From positions 7,000,415 to 7,064,414 of the forward strand of contig NW_026057589.1 in assembly GCF_023721935.1 (NCBI RefSeq): DNA of 64,000 nt. The letters are read 5' to 3'. Positions within the stretch are counted from its first letter, which is position 1; each line of letters begins with the position of its first letter. The position numbers and the translations under genes were made by a program. Shown here piece by piece: positions 22,601-36,268 of this stretch. Under the pieces are notes generated by a model. That model was given only the letters and a program-made list of their open reading frames with translations, was not told where the DNA came from and searched no databases. This stretch comes from Panthera uncia. Taxonomy: Eukaryota; Chordata; Mammalia; Carnivora; Felidae.

Positions 22601-25600
22601 TGTTCTCAGATTGGTAAGGAGGACTCAGCTACCCACACAAATAATGACAGCATGATGTAATGGGGGACACACAAGGTGCCTGGGGACCACCCAAGCTGGT
22701 GGCTTGGTGGCAGTTCTCTGGTCAGTCCCAAGTTCCCATCTCTGACATCACTGTCCCATCTTCCCTACAGATGTCCTCTTCTCTATGGGGGGCAGAGGGC
22801 TGGGGGTGAGGGGTGAGGGGTGAGGGGTGAGGGGTGAGGAGGGAGGGAGAGGCAAGACTCTTATCTGTCCCCAGAGCTTCGCGGACTCCGTGGCCTGCAG
22901 CTCTACCTCCTCAGCTGAGATGTTGCAGTGCCTTCGGGAGAAGGCAGACAAGGAGCAGATCCTTAACATGAAGTTGGTATGCCTACCTCCTGGGGGACAG
23001 TGGCAGGCAATAGCACAGAGGGATCCTGTCCAGCTTCTGTGAGAGCCGAGAGGCAATCAGCAGTCTGGGGTGAGGCTTGGGGCAGCCACCCCTGATGGGA
23101 AGGGGCTGAGGGCCCAAATTGGCCCGGGGGGTGTGAATGCAGAGGCACCCCTGCCCCGAGGGCAGGCTCTGTCTTCCAGGGAAGAGGCCTGCTTAGAAGG
23201 TCTCCCTATTCCCCCTGGGTCCTCTAACCCTGGTGACTTCTACCCCCTCTAAATAAGGCTCAGGCATGCAGCCATGTGACCCCTGGGATGCCATCTTTTA
23301 AGGCATGGGCCTGACTGGGAAGACCCCTGCCTTGCTTTCTCCTACAGAACACTACAGCTACCTACACCATTGATGGCACCTTCTTTCCCAAGAGCCCCAG
23401 GGAGCTCTTGAGGGAGAGGCGGTTCCATTCTGTGCCCTTCCTCCTGGGTGTCAACAATCACGAGTTTGGCTGGCTCATCCCCAAGGTGAGTGTCCTCTGG
23501 CTCCTGTGTCCTTCAAGGCCCTATCCCAGCCAATCCTCTGCTACCCCATCATTACCACAGCCTGTGAGGTGACACTCCCACTTGATAGGTGAGAAAGCAA
23601 AGCTCAGAGAGGTTTAAGGGACTTGCTCCAGGTTATGCAGATTAATTTTCCCAAAGCAAATGTTTCCTTCCGGGGACCAAGCTTTTGCACAAAGTGGCCT
23701 TCTGGGCAGTACTGATTTGCAGCATATTTGGCTTGGGGTCCGGTTTATACATCAAGCTCTATGAGACTGGTGAGTATGACTCTGTCTGAGAGACTAATTA
23801 CCTGAGACTTTCAGGTTTCAAACAACAGCAAGCCAGTGAGGAACAGCATGGCCCATGTGCCTTCCAGTCCCTTCCAGGTGTACAGGACTCCCCACAAAGA
23901 GCGTTAACATCATGCTTTCCTTCTGGGCATCTTCCCTATCATTCTTCTACCCATCTTCACAGTGATTGACTTTAATGACTGCAAAACCTTCCACAAGGGA
24001 ATCATAATAGTCCTTAATTTCTACACTTGGGCACTTTCTAGTTTTACGACTGAAGCTAAGAGAGCGGTGAACATTTTCATGTCCACAGCTTTTGTCCTTT
24101 TATTTATTCCTTTGGAATTGGTCCCCAGGAGGGGGGCATTTGGGTGTTTGCTGGATGACAGGCTCATGCAATCTTGACACTCAAGGACAAAGCTTGTAGG
24201 CCAGACGTGTGTGCGCGTGCGTGTGTGTGTAATGACTGATGAGTGTTAAGAGGAAACAGTACCCTGGACTCTGGCAGGCAGCCTTGGCCCCACATGGTCT
24301 ACTTAGAGTCATGAGTGGAAGAGTGAGAAAGAGCCAAAGGCTGGCTCCCAAGACCTGGACAAGCCTGCCTGGAGCAGAACGCTGTGCCCGGGACTTTGTA
24401 GGCAGGATGTGTCTCAGGAATTGGGTGGCTCAGGGGGCTGTTCACCTCCTTGCTGGTGCAGAAATTCTCTTCAGTCCCCTTGTCATCCATGTGGACCCAA
24501 CTATAGATTTTTCAGCCAACCAGATGTTTACTAAATGTCCATGGTGTAAGCTTTAACCATGGAAAGCAATTCATACATTTTCTGGACATCTCTCCACCTC
24601 TAATGTGTTGCCACTGGCCGAGCACTTTGTGAAATTGCTACTATGCCAATTTATTTTATTTTATTTTATTTATTTATTTTTTAACGTTTATTTATTTTTG
24701 AGACAGAGAGAGACAGAGCATGAACGGGGGAGGGTCAGAGAGATGGAGACACAAGAATCTGAAACAGGCTCCAGGCTCTGAGCTGTCAGCACAGAGCCCG
24801 ACGCGGGGCTCGAACCCACAGACTGCGAGATCATGACCTGAGCTGAAGTCGGCCGCTTAACCCATTGAGCCACCCAGGCGCCCCTCTACTACGCCAATTT
24901 AAACTGCTGCCAGTGACTAAAGTCTCCCAAGTTTTATTGCAACTTTACCAGCTTTGCAGATGATAATTTTTTAAATACGAACTTTATTGAGATGTAATTT
25001 ACATACCATAAAATTTACCCTTTAAAAAAGTGTAATTCAGTGGGTTTTAGTACATCCACGAAGTCATGCAACCATCACCACTATCTTATTCCAGAACATT
25101 TGCATCCCCCTAAAATTCAGCCCATACCTGTTTGCAGTCACTTAGCATCCCTCCTCCCCCAGGCCCTGGCAGCCACTAATGTACTCTCTATCAAATCTGT
25201 GAACTTGCCTATTCTATACATTTCAAATAAGTAGAATCCTACAATGTTTTGTTTTGTTGTTTTGTTTTGTTTTGGTGTCTGACCTCTTTCACCTAAAATG
25301 ATGTTTTCAAGTTTCATCTATCTTGTATCTCGTGTTAGTATTCATTCTTTTTTATGACTAAATAGACCCTTGTGTGGATACAGCACGTTTTGTTTATCCA
25401 TTCATCAGTTGATAGGCATTTGGGTCATTTCTACCTTTTTGGCTATTATGGATAATCCTACTATGAACATTCATGTACAAGTTTTTATGCAATTATAGGT
25501 TTTAATTTCTCTTGGTTATATACCTAGAAGTGGAATTGCTGGGTCCCATAGTAACTCTGTTTAATCGTTTGAGGAACTGCCTGTTTTCCGAAGTGTCTGT

Positions 25601-28600
25601 ACCATTTCACATTCCCCCCCAGCAATGTAGGAGGATTTCGGTTAGTCCACATCCTCAACAACACTCACTAGCTCTCGTTTTGATTATAGTCATCCTAGCG
25701 GGTGTGAAGTGGTATCTCGTTGTGGTTTTGATTTGCATTTCCCTAATGACTTACCATGTTGAGTATCTTTTTATGTGATGATTGGCCATTTTTATATCTT
25801 CTTTGGAAAAATGTCTATTAAAATCTTTTGCCCATTTTTAAATTGGATTATCTTTTTATCATTGAGTTGTAAGAGTTTCTCATATAGTCTAGATACAAGT
25901 CCCTGTCAGATGTATGATTTGTAAACCTTGTTTCCCATGCCGTGGGTTGTCTTTTCACTTTGTTACGGTGTTCTTAACAACACAAAAAACTTAACATTTT
26001 GATGAAGTCCAATTTATTTTCTCTTTTGTTGCTTGTCCTTTGGGAGTAATATCTAAGAATTGATTGCTTAGTCAGATTTACCTCTACGTTTTCTCGAAGA
26101 GTTTTATAGTTTTAGCTCTTATGTTTAGGTTTATGATTCATTTGAAGTTAAAACTGTGACTGAGGGATTTTTTGTATGTGGTTATCCAGCTGTTCCCGAA
26201 TCAGTTGTTGAAACACTTTTTTTTTTTCCTTATTGAACTGTCTTGATACGCTTCCTGAAAATCATTGGCCATAAACTTAAGGGTTTATCTCTGGACTCTC
26301 AGTTCTATTTGGTTAATTATACGTCTATCCTTATGCCAGTACCACACCATACTGATTAGTTTTGTACTAAGTTTTGAAATGGAGAAGTGTGAGTCCTCCA
26401 CCTTTGTTCTTCTTTGTTCTTCAAGATTGCTGTGTTACTTTGCTAGGGTTGCCATGACAAAGGACCACAATCTGGGTGGTTTAAACAACAGAAATTTGGT
26501 TCCTTCTGAGTCCTGTGAGAGAGAGTCCACGCTTCTCTACTATTTTCTGGTTGCATTAGGCGTTCCGTGGCATTCTCCCTCTGTTTTCACATTGTCTTCC
26601 CTCTGTGCCATCTGTCTCTGTGTCCGAATTGCCCCTTTTCACAAGGACATTAGTCATATTGGACTAGGACCCACCCTAATGATTACCTTTGCAATCGTCT
26701 TAACTTGACTACCTCTCTAAAGGCCTCATCTTTAAATAAGGTCACATTCTGAAGTACTGGGGGTTATGCCTGTGCATATCTTTTTGTGAAGATACAAATC
26801 AATCCCTAACAGTTGTTCTGGTTATTCCAGGTCCCTTACATTTCCATATGAATTCTGATCAGCTTATCAATTTCTGCAAAAAAAAAAAAAAGTGGCTGAG
26901 ATTTTGGTAGGGATCAGGCTGAATCTATAGACCAGTTTAGGAAGTATTGCCATCTTAACAAGATGAAGTCTTCCAACCCATGAACATAGGATGTCTTTCC
27001 ATTTACTTAGGTCCTCTTTAGTTTCTCTAGTTTTTAATGTACAAGGTTCATACTTTGTTAATGAAGTTGATTCCTAAGGATTTTATTTTTCGATGCTCTT
27101 GTAAATGAAATTGTTTTCTTCACATCACCTTCAGGCTGTTCATTGCCGCTGTATAGAAACACAACTGATTTTTGTCTATTGTTCTTATAAACTATCATTT
27201 TAAAGAACTTTGCTCCTTTAGCTTTTTTAGTTTAGTCCTTTAATGTTTAGTGCAGGTTAACATCCCCCTGTGGGTATGCACTCTTTGTGTTTGCTCATCC
27301 ATGAGTTTTCTGTTCCTGTTTTCACAATGATTAACCAAGAGCCCCATAGCCATGAAACTAACTTTAATAGCGAACACTTTACAGTGCTTACTGTATGTCA
27401 GGGTCTTCATAGTTACTACTCCGATCTTCATAACAATCCTATGAGGCAGGTTATTGCCATTCCTCTTTCACGGATTAAGAAACTGAGACACCAAGAGTTT
27501 AAGCAATGGGCCCAGGTCATGATTTAGCAAGTGGCAGAGTTGGGATTTGAACCCAAAGACTGTGCCCTTAAAAACCTAACATATAAAGCCAACATTTCAC
27601 TTTAAAAACAACATTTTAACTTTCCCTGTAGGCCTTACTAAGCACCCGGGGGTCTTGATCTTATTCTGTGAAAATGTTGAATACATTTTGGGACTGCTAT
27701 GACCCACGTGCTTGTTGTATTTGGCGCTGTTTCCTCCCTCCTTGATTTGAGGTTTATCTTTTCGAGTCTATGGACTTGTGGGCTTCAACACACTTGGCTC
27801 TGTTCACAGGACTGTGAACACTCGCCTGCTCATAGCTGGGAGTAGGGGGTGGGCAGTAATCAGGCTGTGCTGAGAAGACCCTGATGTCCCCACAGGGCTG
27901 GGGTTTCCTGGATAAGATGGGGCAGATGAGCGTGGAGGATATGCTGGCCATATTAAGACCCAACTTGACCATTCTGGTGAGTCAACAAGGGAGGAAGAGG
28001 TAGTCCAGTGGGTATCCTATCCAGAATAGTAGGGCACCCTCTTCCTCCTACCGTTCAACCCCCACAGCTACCCACACACCACCAAACCCCTTGGTCCAGC
28101 TGCTGACTTTTAGTTCCACCTAGAAATCCCCTTGGACATGAGTCAGTATGGTTCCCAAAGGAAGATCATCATCATCATTTTCATCATTTCATCATTTTCA
28201 TCATATGCCCCTTAATGAGCCCATATTATGTGCCAGAGACTATGCTGTGCTGTGCTGAGCACTAGGACAGGGATTCATTTCCTTCAATTCTTACTATATC
28301 CCTGTGAAATAGACACTTTCATTTTCCCCATTTTACAGATGGGTCAAGGTCTCATGATAAGTAAAGGGCAGAGGCAGAGCTTGAGCCAGCTCTGTCTGAC
28401 CCCACAGCTTCAGCTGTTAAGATCATACTGTCAGATGTGGAGTAAGTTGGATCTGGAGTCCAATCCAAGCCCTGGCTACCTGTCCTCAGTGAGCCTAATC
28501 CCTTTGAGCCCATTTCCTCCCCTGTAAATGTGGATATACCTCCCATATGAGGAAACTGGATGCTGTATTTGAAAACTCTACTAGGGAGCTGGTATTGAAA

Positions 28601-30806
28601 GATGCTCAATCTATGCATATTTCCCTCCCTTCTTTGGACCCCCCAGAGCCCTCTCCATTCATACAACCTCATCACTATTCTCTGGAGCTCTGTGGAGCCC
28701 CCATGATTTGTTCTTTTACCAACTTCCTGGTTAACTTCAACCAGGCAACTGCTCAAGATCAGAACCCTTAGCTGGGAACTTCACGTAGGCTGCCAAACAC
28801 CACTGCCAGGCAGGAACTGACTTTCTGGGAGGCTCAGCAACCTATCTGAGATCACACAGCAAAGCAGCAATCGCAGAGCTAGGATTTGACTCCAGGTCTG
28901 ACCTTACCCTGCCTAGACATTATCTAGAACCCCAAAGGGAGGCAAGGGCTGGGCCCTGGCACATGAGCCCTGGAATATGAAGAGGCTGTGCTGGAGGGTG
29001 TGAGGCTTCTTTGGAGGGTCTGCTGGGCTGTGGGACCTGAGCATGCCTAAGCCTGGCTTCCTGCCCCAGGATATACCCCTCGAGGTGATGCCCACCATCG
29101 TAGATGAATACCTAGGCGGCAGTTTCGACGCAGAAGCCAGACGCAATGCTGTCCAGGAATTTTGGGCTGACCTTATGGTTATCTTTCCCACCTTGAATTT
29201 CTCAAGAAACCTCCGAGGTGAGCCTATCCCTGTTCACCTGCCCTACCCTTCCCATTTTGGCCCAGGAGTTGGGTTATCATAGGCATCATGGCCCCACACC
29301 CTGCTGCTACCCCCACACCTCGCTTTCTCTCTGAGATGCAGTGTTAACAGTAATGAGAGGCGACTCTGGCAGGTCACTCTGCAGGAGAGAAAACCAAGGC
29401 TCAGAGATGTGCAGTAGAGATTTGAAGGTGATCTGGCTGTGACATCTGTCACCTCATTGATCGCCACGGTTGATTCAGCTGATCTGGCTGGCTAGGTGGG
29501 TGTCCCCTTCCTCCCTCATCGCTGCATTGTGTCCTTCCCAAAGCTGCACTATCAGTCAAGGACGACCTTCCCCAATAGAGGAAGACCATTCATTCTTCAG
29601 TCAAGGGAATATGAGTAGCTGCGCTCTCCTGCTAGAACCTCCAAACAAGCTCTCAGAGAGGCGCAGTGACTTGTCTAAGGTCACCCAGCAGGGCCCATCC
29701 CCAATTCTCAGGCATTCATTGGTTTTTCCCACATTCAGCGCTTCTCCTGGGAGAAAAGTCTTGCTTCCTCCAAGCCTAGTGGCTAGTCCCTGACACAGCC
29801 CTAGAATAGCACCAAGTTCCTATCTTTGTGACCTTAGGCAAGATACCTAACCCCTCTGTGCCTCAGTTTCCTCATTTGCAAAATGGCAACAATAGACTCT
29901 AACCCATAGGTTGTTGTGAGGATGAAATTAATGATTGCACATAAAGCACATGGAATGGTGCACAATGGCCAGCAAGTGCTCAGTAAATGCTTGCTGATAA
30001 TTATGGTGTCATCATCAGTATTGTTACTGGTGTTGGTGTTATTGGTGCTACTATGAGCCAGTCCTGTTAGAGGTAGGACCTGGTCAGGCTGAGGGTACCT
30101 AACTCTGATGCCACCCTCTCTCCACAGATTCTGGAGCCCCCGTCTTTTTCTATGAGTTCCAGCATCGACCCAGTTCTTTTGCGAAGATCAAACCAGACTG
30201 GGTGAGGGCTGACCATGGGGCTGAGATTGCCTTCATATTCGGGGGTCCTTTCCTCATGGATGAGAGCTCCCTGCTGGGTGAGGACAGATAGACATTGACC
30301 CCTGGGCTGTAGGCTCCACAGGCTAGGGTGGGGCTTGCAGGCACAGAGGTCTCCAGTCAGCACAGGGAACCCTTGGGTTCTCTCCAAGACCCACCTGACC
30401 TTGATCTAGGTCTATTCCTCCCCTAGCCTTTCCAGAAGCTACACAGGAGGAGAAGCAGCTGAGCCTCACCATGATGGCCCAGTGGACCCAATTTGCCCGG
30501 ACAGGGTGAGTGAGCAAGTGGGAACACCTGGCTTTGGGCCTCTACTATGCAGATCTTCCCCCAGGGGATAAAGCAGGCGGCCCTGGACTTCATTCATTTT
30601 TCCCACCCAGGGACCCCAATGGTGAGGGGTTGCCTCCTTGGCCTGCATTCAAGCAGTTGGAGCAATACCTGGAGATCAGCCCGACACCACGAGTTGGCCA
30701 GAAGCTAAGAGAAGCCCAAATGCAGTTCTGGGCAGAGATACTTTCTGCCAACTTCCGGCAGTGGCAGCAGAAGCAGAAGGGCAGGAAGGCCCAGGAGGAG
30801 CTCTGA
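19384..30806 (+). CDS. CES3: Carboxylesterase 3 (CES3)
   Basis: Exons: 19384-19465, 20576-20780, 20891-21029, 21195-21328, 21859-22012, 22115-22219, 22875-22976, 23348-23485, 27896-27976, 29070-29217, 30128-30277, 30427-30505, 30611-30806. They sum to 1713 nt, 570 aa plus stop (human 571). The start matches the family: a signal peptide with VACLLLAFPATAT, then PEVTQPEVDTTLGRVRG. Catalytic parts: oxyanion WIHGGA, elbow GSSAGA (Ser codon 21983-21985; human, as I recall, GGSAGG), Glu in GVNNHEFGW, His in ADHGAE. The C terminus ends AQEEL, an HXEL-like ER-retention signal. The frame is intact. Donors of exon 3 (GTGTGC) and exon 6 (CAA then GTCTGC) are weak but preserve frame. Intron 8 (4.4 kb) is filled by L1 and SINE sequence. 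Human CES3 is reported to have low general esterase activity; the physiological substrate is uncertain. Confidence 0.96.
19638..19678. repeat. (TG)n microsatellite, CES3 intron 1
   Basis: About 20 uninterrupted TG units, likely polymorphic. Confidence 0.95.
22801..22845. repeat. GGGGTGA minisatellite next to CES3 exon 7 acceptor
   Basis: Five to six tandem GGGGTGA units ending about 30 bases before the exon 7 acceptor (22874). Each unit contains a GGTGAG, a donor-like string, and the G-runs could form a quadruplex. Confidence 0.9.
24650..24885 (-). mobile_element. CAN-SINE, minus orientation, CES3 intron 8
   Basis: TTTATTTATTTTT start and GAGCCACCCAGGCGCCCC end, flanked by CTACTATGCCAATTTA and CTACTACGCCAATTTA. 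Confidence 0.93.
24960..27110 (-). mobile_element. Long L1 remnant filling CES3 intron 8
   Basis: About 2.1 kb of antisense L1 3'-half sequence (CATTCATCAGTTGATAGGCA; GGTTATATACCTAGAAGTGG). At about 26445-26815 it is interrupted by a different repeat (GGTGGTTTAAACAACAGAAA...) that I cannot assign to a family. Open frames here are repeat-derived. Confidence 0.8.
27380..27570 (-). repeat. MIR fragment, CES3 intron 8
   Basis: Contains TAACAATCCTATGAGGCAGG and GGCAGAGTTGGGATTTGAAC, matching antisense MIR. Confidence 0.75.
28205..28410 (-). repeat. MIR fragment, CES3 intron 9
   Basis: Contains CCCATTTTACAGATGGGTCA and CAGAGGCAGAGCTTGAGCCA. Confidence 0.65.
29820..30010 (+). repeat. MIR, near full length, CES3 intron 10
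   Basis: Contains GTGACCTTAGGCAAGATACC, GCCTCAGTTTCCTCATTTGC and AGTGCTCAGTAAATGCTTGC in MIR order. Confidence 0.8.
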
Positions 30807-32389
30807 GGCAGGGCATGGGCCTTCTTGGCTGGAGGCCAACCCTAGGGGTGGCAGAGTCCCAGCAAAACAGCTTCTTTCTCCCCCTACTAAGAAACTTTAA
30901 CTCAAACCAAGCTGATGTATGGACATGTCCCTTAAGGAATCAGCCCCTCCATGACTGGCATTGTGCTGTTGAAATGTCACTTGCTTCCTACTTTAAGGGC
31001 CTCTGTACAAACTCCTCCCTCTTCTTTCCCCCTTGCTTCCTAGCAAGTTCCAGCTCTTTCCTTAAGCTCCCTCCTCCATGAAGCTTTCCCTGCCTTCTCT
31101 AGGCCCGAGTGTATGTCCGTTACAGCATAGCCCACTCCAGGCTAGCACTGTCTGTATCTGTGTCTCTTTCCCTTCTCTGAGAGTAGAAATCAACCTGACC
31201 CCACTCTGCATCTTCCCCACAAGGATCAGGAGGACTTGGAGTCAGGGATGTTTGATGAGCGAGTAAAAGACTGAGAGAGTGTGTGAATGGTGGCTGCTGG
31301 ATGTGAACCCAGGCTCTTCAGCCACCAAAGCTATGCTCAGGCCTACACAGATGTGCCCCTTGGCCAGAAGGGTGAATGGACTCCAAAGGCAGCCCTGGGG
31401 TAGGAGGAAGTCCTGAGACCTCAAAGAATTCTCTAGAATGGATCTCAGCCCCCAAAGGCCTCTAACTCAGGCTAAAGGAGATCCTTTTCTCTGTGCTGCC
31501 CAGACTTGTTCCCCTGCTCCCTTGCACAAGACACAGCAGAATCCAGCAGGGCCAGAGACCTGACTCTTAGCCTATGAGATGTCAGCTTCCCAGTCCTAGT
31601 GCTTCAATGCTTAATGGCCTGCTAGGCTCCTCCCTGCCCTCCCAGCTTGGGGAGACCAACTTCTGGGGGAACTGAGCACAGCTCCACAGCACCTGCTAGG
31701 ACACAGGAGAAGAGATTGAGGGAGGGTGTCTGGACAAGTGCATCAGTCAGACTATTGTCACAGAGAAAAGAAGAGGCCTACCCACTCAGGCCACAACAAG
31801 TGAAGAGGAGCCAGAGGCTTTTGAGGCAAACATTTCTTCTTTTTGAGAATCAATGCACCACTCCCTTGGGGCATCTGGATTTTAATACATGCCACAAGGA
31901 CTTTCTTTCCCTGCCCCCACTATCTCATCCTACAGGTCTAATCCCACATATACCCTTCCTCCATCAGACTCAGTTCCTGGCTGCTGAGGGTTACATGAAA
32001 GCACTTGCAATTGGGACCAGTGCTGTTCAGGGAAGTCCTTTTTGGGCAAGGAGGAGACACATAAAGCCAGAGGGACACTTAGTCATACCACTCCCCTGCT
32101 CAAGAGCTCCCTGTCATTCTCTGTCACCCTTAGGGCAAGTCCAAGTTCTTCACATGGCATTGAAAGCCTTCTGTTCTCATCCCCCTTCTCCACCAGGGAA
32201 GTATGTCCCCACAAGCCAGTAGAGAGCCTGACAAGTACATAAGCCCCAATCACAGTGTGCCACTAGGGACACAGAGGGCTGTAGGAGCACAGAGGCATAG
32301 TCCAGCCCTGACACGTGCCCTCTCTAAATAAATAAATAGATAAATAAATAAATAAATAAACCTTAAAAAAATAAAGGGTAAAATTAAGT

Positions 32390-33680
32390 GATTTTTTTTT
32401 GTATCTAACTACTTTCTGTCTTTATTGCTTTCCCTATTCTGGACACTTCATATAAATGGAATCATATGCAGTCTTTTGTGATTGGTTTCTTTCACTTAGC
32501 ACAATGTTTAGATGTTCAGCTATGGTATAGCATGTATCAGTATTTCATTTCTTTTGGCCAAGTATTTCATTTTATCAATATACCACATTTTGCTTACTCA
32601 TTCATCAGTTGATGGACATTTGGATTGTTTCTACCTTGTAGCTATTATGAATAATACTGCTTTAAATGTTTGTGTACAAATTTTGTGTGGACATGTTTTC
32701 ATTTCTCTTGGAGATACACACATACACATACACAGAGGAGTAAAATTACTAAGTTATATGGTAACTCTTATAGTTAATCATTTGAGGAACTGCCAGACTG
32801 TTTTCCAAATGGCTGCCCCATTTCACATCCTGACCAGAAGTCTATGAGGATTTAGATTTCCCTAAATTATCTGACTTTTTTATTCCAGATGCCCTAGTGG
32901 GTATGAAGTGGCATCTAATGTTGGTCTGATTTGCATTTCCCTGATGGCTAATGATGTTGAACATCTTTTCATATATTTATTAACCTTTCAAACATATTCC
33001 TTGGAAAAATATCTTTGTATCCTTTGCCCGTTTTTTAATTGGGTTGTTTGTCTTTTTGTTAAGTTGTAAGATCCTTTATATATTCCAAATGTAAGTCCCT
33101 TAACAGCAACTTGTATATGATTTGCAAATATTCTCTCCCATTCCATGGGTTGTCTTCATTTTCTTTATTCTTTGCATGGAGCTATCCAGTCGTCTAACAC
33201 CATTTTTTGAAAAGACTGTTCTTCCCACCACTGAATGGTCTTGGCACCCTTGTCGAAAATCAACCAAGCATAGATATGATGGATTTATGGATGGACTCTT
33301 AATTCTGTTCCATTATTTTATATGTTTGGCTTATGCCAACACCTACCACCCTCTCTTGATTACCATTCGTAATAAGTTTTGAAATAGGAAACTAGGAGTC
33401 CTCCTACTTTATCCTTGTTCATGCTTGTTTTGGCTATGCCGGGTCCCTTGCAATTCCATGCAAATTTTAGAATCCAGCTGCCAATTTCTACCAAGAAGTC
33501 AGCTGAGATTCCTATAGGGATGGCATTGAATCTGCAGATCAATTTGGGGAGTGTTACTTTACCAACTTAACAATATTAAGTCCTTTCACACAAACATGGG
33601 GTGTCTTCCCATTTGTTTACATCTACTTTAATTTCTTACAAAATGTTTTGTAGTTTTTAGAGTATAAGTTTTGGACTTCT
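32390..33680 (-). mobile_element. L1 3'-end remnant between CES3 and CES4A
   Basis: Antisense L1 text including CATTCATCAGTTGATGGACA and later TTGCATTTCCCTGATGGCTA. It is preceded by an AAAT microsatellite at 32325-32362. Confidence 0.82.
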
Positions 33681-34268
33681 TTTGTTTGGGAGCCTCCAGT
33701 TCATGGAGGTGCCCCAGGAGTTATCAAGTCCACAGCTGAGCTGAGGCTGTGCTTTTCTGAGAAACACCTGTGAATACAGAAGTGGCCAAGTACACTGGCC
33801 AAACCCCTCTTGGGGGGTCCTATCTGTTATCCCTCATCCATGGCTTGGTGTTGCCTACCCCCATCCCTGGCACTGGCCTCTAGGGTTCCTCAGTGCTGGC
33901 CATCTATGAATCCTTGCTAGCCAGAAGGTCCTGAAGGTTCCTTAATGGTGCCATTCTGACAGACACAAACTCTCCCTAGGTCTGTAACTACTACCTTTCA
34001 TGCTGTTTGGAATAGAGAAAGTTAACTCCCCCCATTTTGATATACCCTGGTGAGGGTCATTGCTGACCTGCTTGAGCATAGGATCTCAGCTCAGTGAGAG
34101 GATTCTTCCATCGTTGCAGGTACCTTTACTGCCCCCTGTGAGTGGGATGTCATGTCAGAACCATGGTGGGTCCAGAACCATGCCCTCTAACTTTGTCCCA
34201 GGCCCAACTGCTAGGCCAGCTCCAAGAGGCTCCTCTCTCCAGGACCTGAGATTAGGCCTCCACCCCTG

Positions 34269-34480
34269 AGGCACCTGGGTGGCTCAGTCAGTTAAGTGTC
34301 CAAATTTGGGTCAGGTCATGATCTCAAGGTTTGTGAGTTTGAGCCCTGCATTAGGCTTTCCGCTGTCAGCACAGAGCCCGCTTCGGATCCTCTCTGCCCC
34401 TCCCCAGTTTGCACACACACTCCCTCCCTCTCTCTAAAGTAAATAAACATTTTAAAAAATCTTTTTTTTAAAAAAAAGAA
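34269..34480 (+). mobile_element. CAN-SINE between CES3 and CES4A
   Basis: Starts AGGCACCTGGGTGGCTCAGT and ends in A/T-rich tail sequence AAATAAACATTTTAAAAAAT. Confidence 0.9.
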
Positions 34481-35579
34481 CACTCCACCTACTTGTCAGA
34501 CATGTCTACCTATGGCTAAAGCCCAGTAGTGGACCAGATGACGCTTCAGTCTTCTCCCACAAAAAGAGGAAGCTGGGTGACTCAGGACAGGAGCCACTTA
34601 GTGCTACACATCAGAATCACAGATTCTTAACCCTAAGATAAGGTTGCATCAAGGACATCTGGCTGACCCAGCTACCCATTCATCATCCCCCATGCCCCAT
34701 GTGAACTCTGAATGGAGCACCTCTCTACTGAGGCACCTGGCCTGGCACAACTGCTCCCTATAGGGACCAGGTGAAAGGTTGTTTCTTTTTTCAGGGAGAG
34801 ATGGCAGGAGTGGAGCCAGCTGTTGGCAGGACCACACCTTAAAGCCCACATAGAACCAGCCAAGTTGCTGCACAGCTTGGTGGAAGAATCTATATGTGAC
34901 TGGCACCCAGACCTAGCAGGTGGATTCACAGTGCTATCTGCCTTCTCTACCACCCCCTTCCCTTGTCCTCCCTCCCCCAGTTTGGCCCTTGCTTTGAGTG
35001 ACACATGTTTAGTGCATTTAGGTAAACTAACCTTGTCAGGTCCTAGGCAGAAGAAACAAGTGGCTCTGCCGCCTCCCTCAAATAGGGCTCCATAATCCTA
35101 ATGATGCGGCCATGCACAGCCCACAGGGGAGGCTGGCAGAGTGAGGAAATGAGGAGGTGAATGTGGTCCAGAAACAGGGATGTACGTGGTCCAGACCAGA
35201 TGGAGACACTGGTAGTCACTACTTCCTTGGTTCTGCCTTCCCTGTCCTCCCATCCCTGCTCTCTTGAAACCCACACTGATGGTGAACTCTCCATTAATGT
35301 TGTTAAAGAAAATATAGAAAATACAGAAAAATTAAAGAAAAAAGGAGAAAAAAAATCAAGATCATTAATGACTCTGCAACTCAGAGGCAACCACTGACAC
35401 TATTTTGACATTAATCCTTCCTGTTTCTTTAGACAGCTTTGGAGTGCACTCTCCATGGCTAATCTGCTCGTATTCAATATACAATTCCAAATTCTGCCTT
35501 TTTCCAGTTATTAAACCACAGCAGCCTTTTCCCAAGTACTGATGACAACAGCTGACATAATGGGTTTCCCCTGTTTTAA

Positions 35580-35775
35580 GTAATTTCCCTGTGTTAGCCC
35601 ATTTAACTCTCACTGCAACTGTATGAGTTAAGTACTGTTATTATGCTGATTTTACAGAAGGAGTAACTCAGGTTCAGAGAAGGTAAGTGACTTTCCCAAG
35701 GTCACACAGCTCATGATGGGTAGGGCTGGGATTCAAACCCAGCAGCCTGGCTCAGAACCACCATACTAAGCCATC
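35580..35775 (-). repeat. MIR between CES3 and CES4A
   Basis: Contains CCCATTTAACTCTCACTGCA and CCAAGGTCACACAGCTCATG, antisense MIR. Confidence 0.78.
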
Positions 35776-36268
35776 TGCTGCTATATTGAGTCTTACAGAA
35801 CATGTCATTATTGACTGTGTAGCATATATTATATAATGTAGATGCAACGTCCCTTATTCACCTCTCCCTTCTGGTCATGTTGGGGTAAGACTGTTGTCAA
35901 CAAGGCTATAGGACACTCATCACATAAACAATTTTTTGTGTATTTTGGATGGTCTCCCAGAACAAATTTCTTGGTCAAAGGATGAGGCGGTTTTAAGTTT
36001 CTTGCTCCATGTTGTTCAATGATGTTAGGAAAGTCTGTGAGTAACATGCCTGGCACCAGAGGACGAAGGCACCTACTTTGTCAACAGTAAGGTTGTAACA
36101 GGGAGGGAACTTTGATGTGTTAACCAAGACCCCAGGATGCAGTAGACATGGAAGTCCCCAAGCCACAGCAGCACATGAGAATTTTAGACCATAGAAAATG
36201 GTCTGAGAACCATTTCTGCAATTCCCGGGCCCCTTGGCCATTCAAGGCTTGAAAAAAGAAAGTTTGGG

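Noticed and set aside
25512..26708. Open frames of 88 and 147 codons in CES3 intron 8
   Set aside because: They lie within antisense L1 and another old repeat.
31647..32222. Plus-strand open frame of 191 codons past CES3
   Set aside because: Low-complexity composition, part of it resembles L2-type repeat sequence (around 32080-32210), and there are no splice or family signals.
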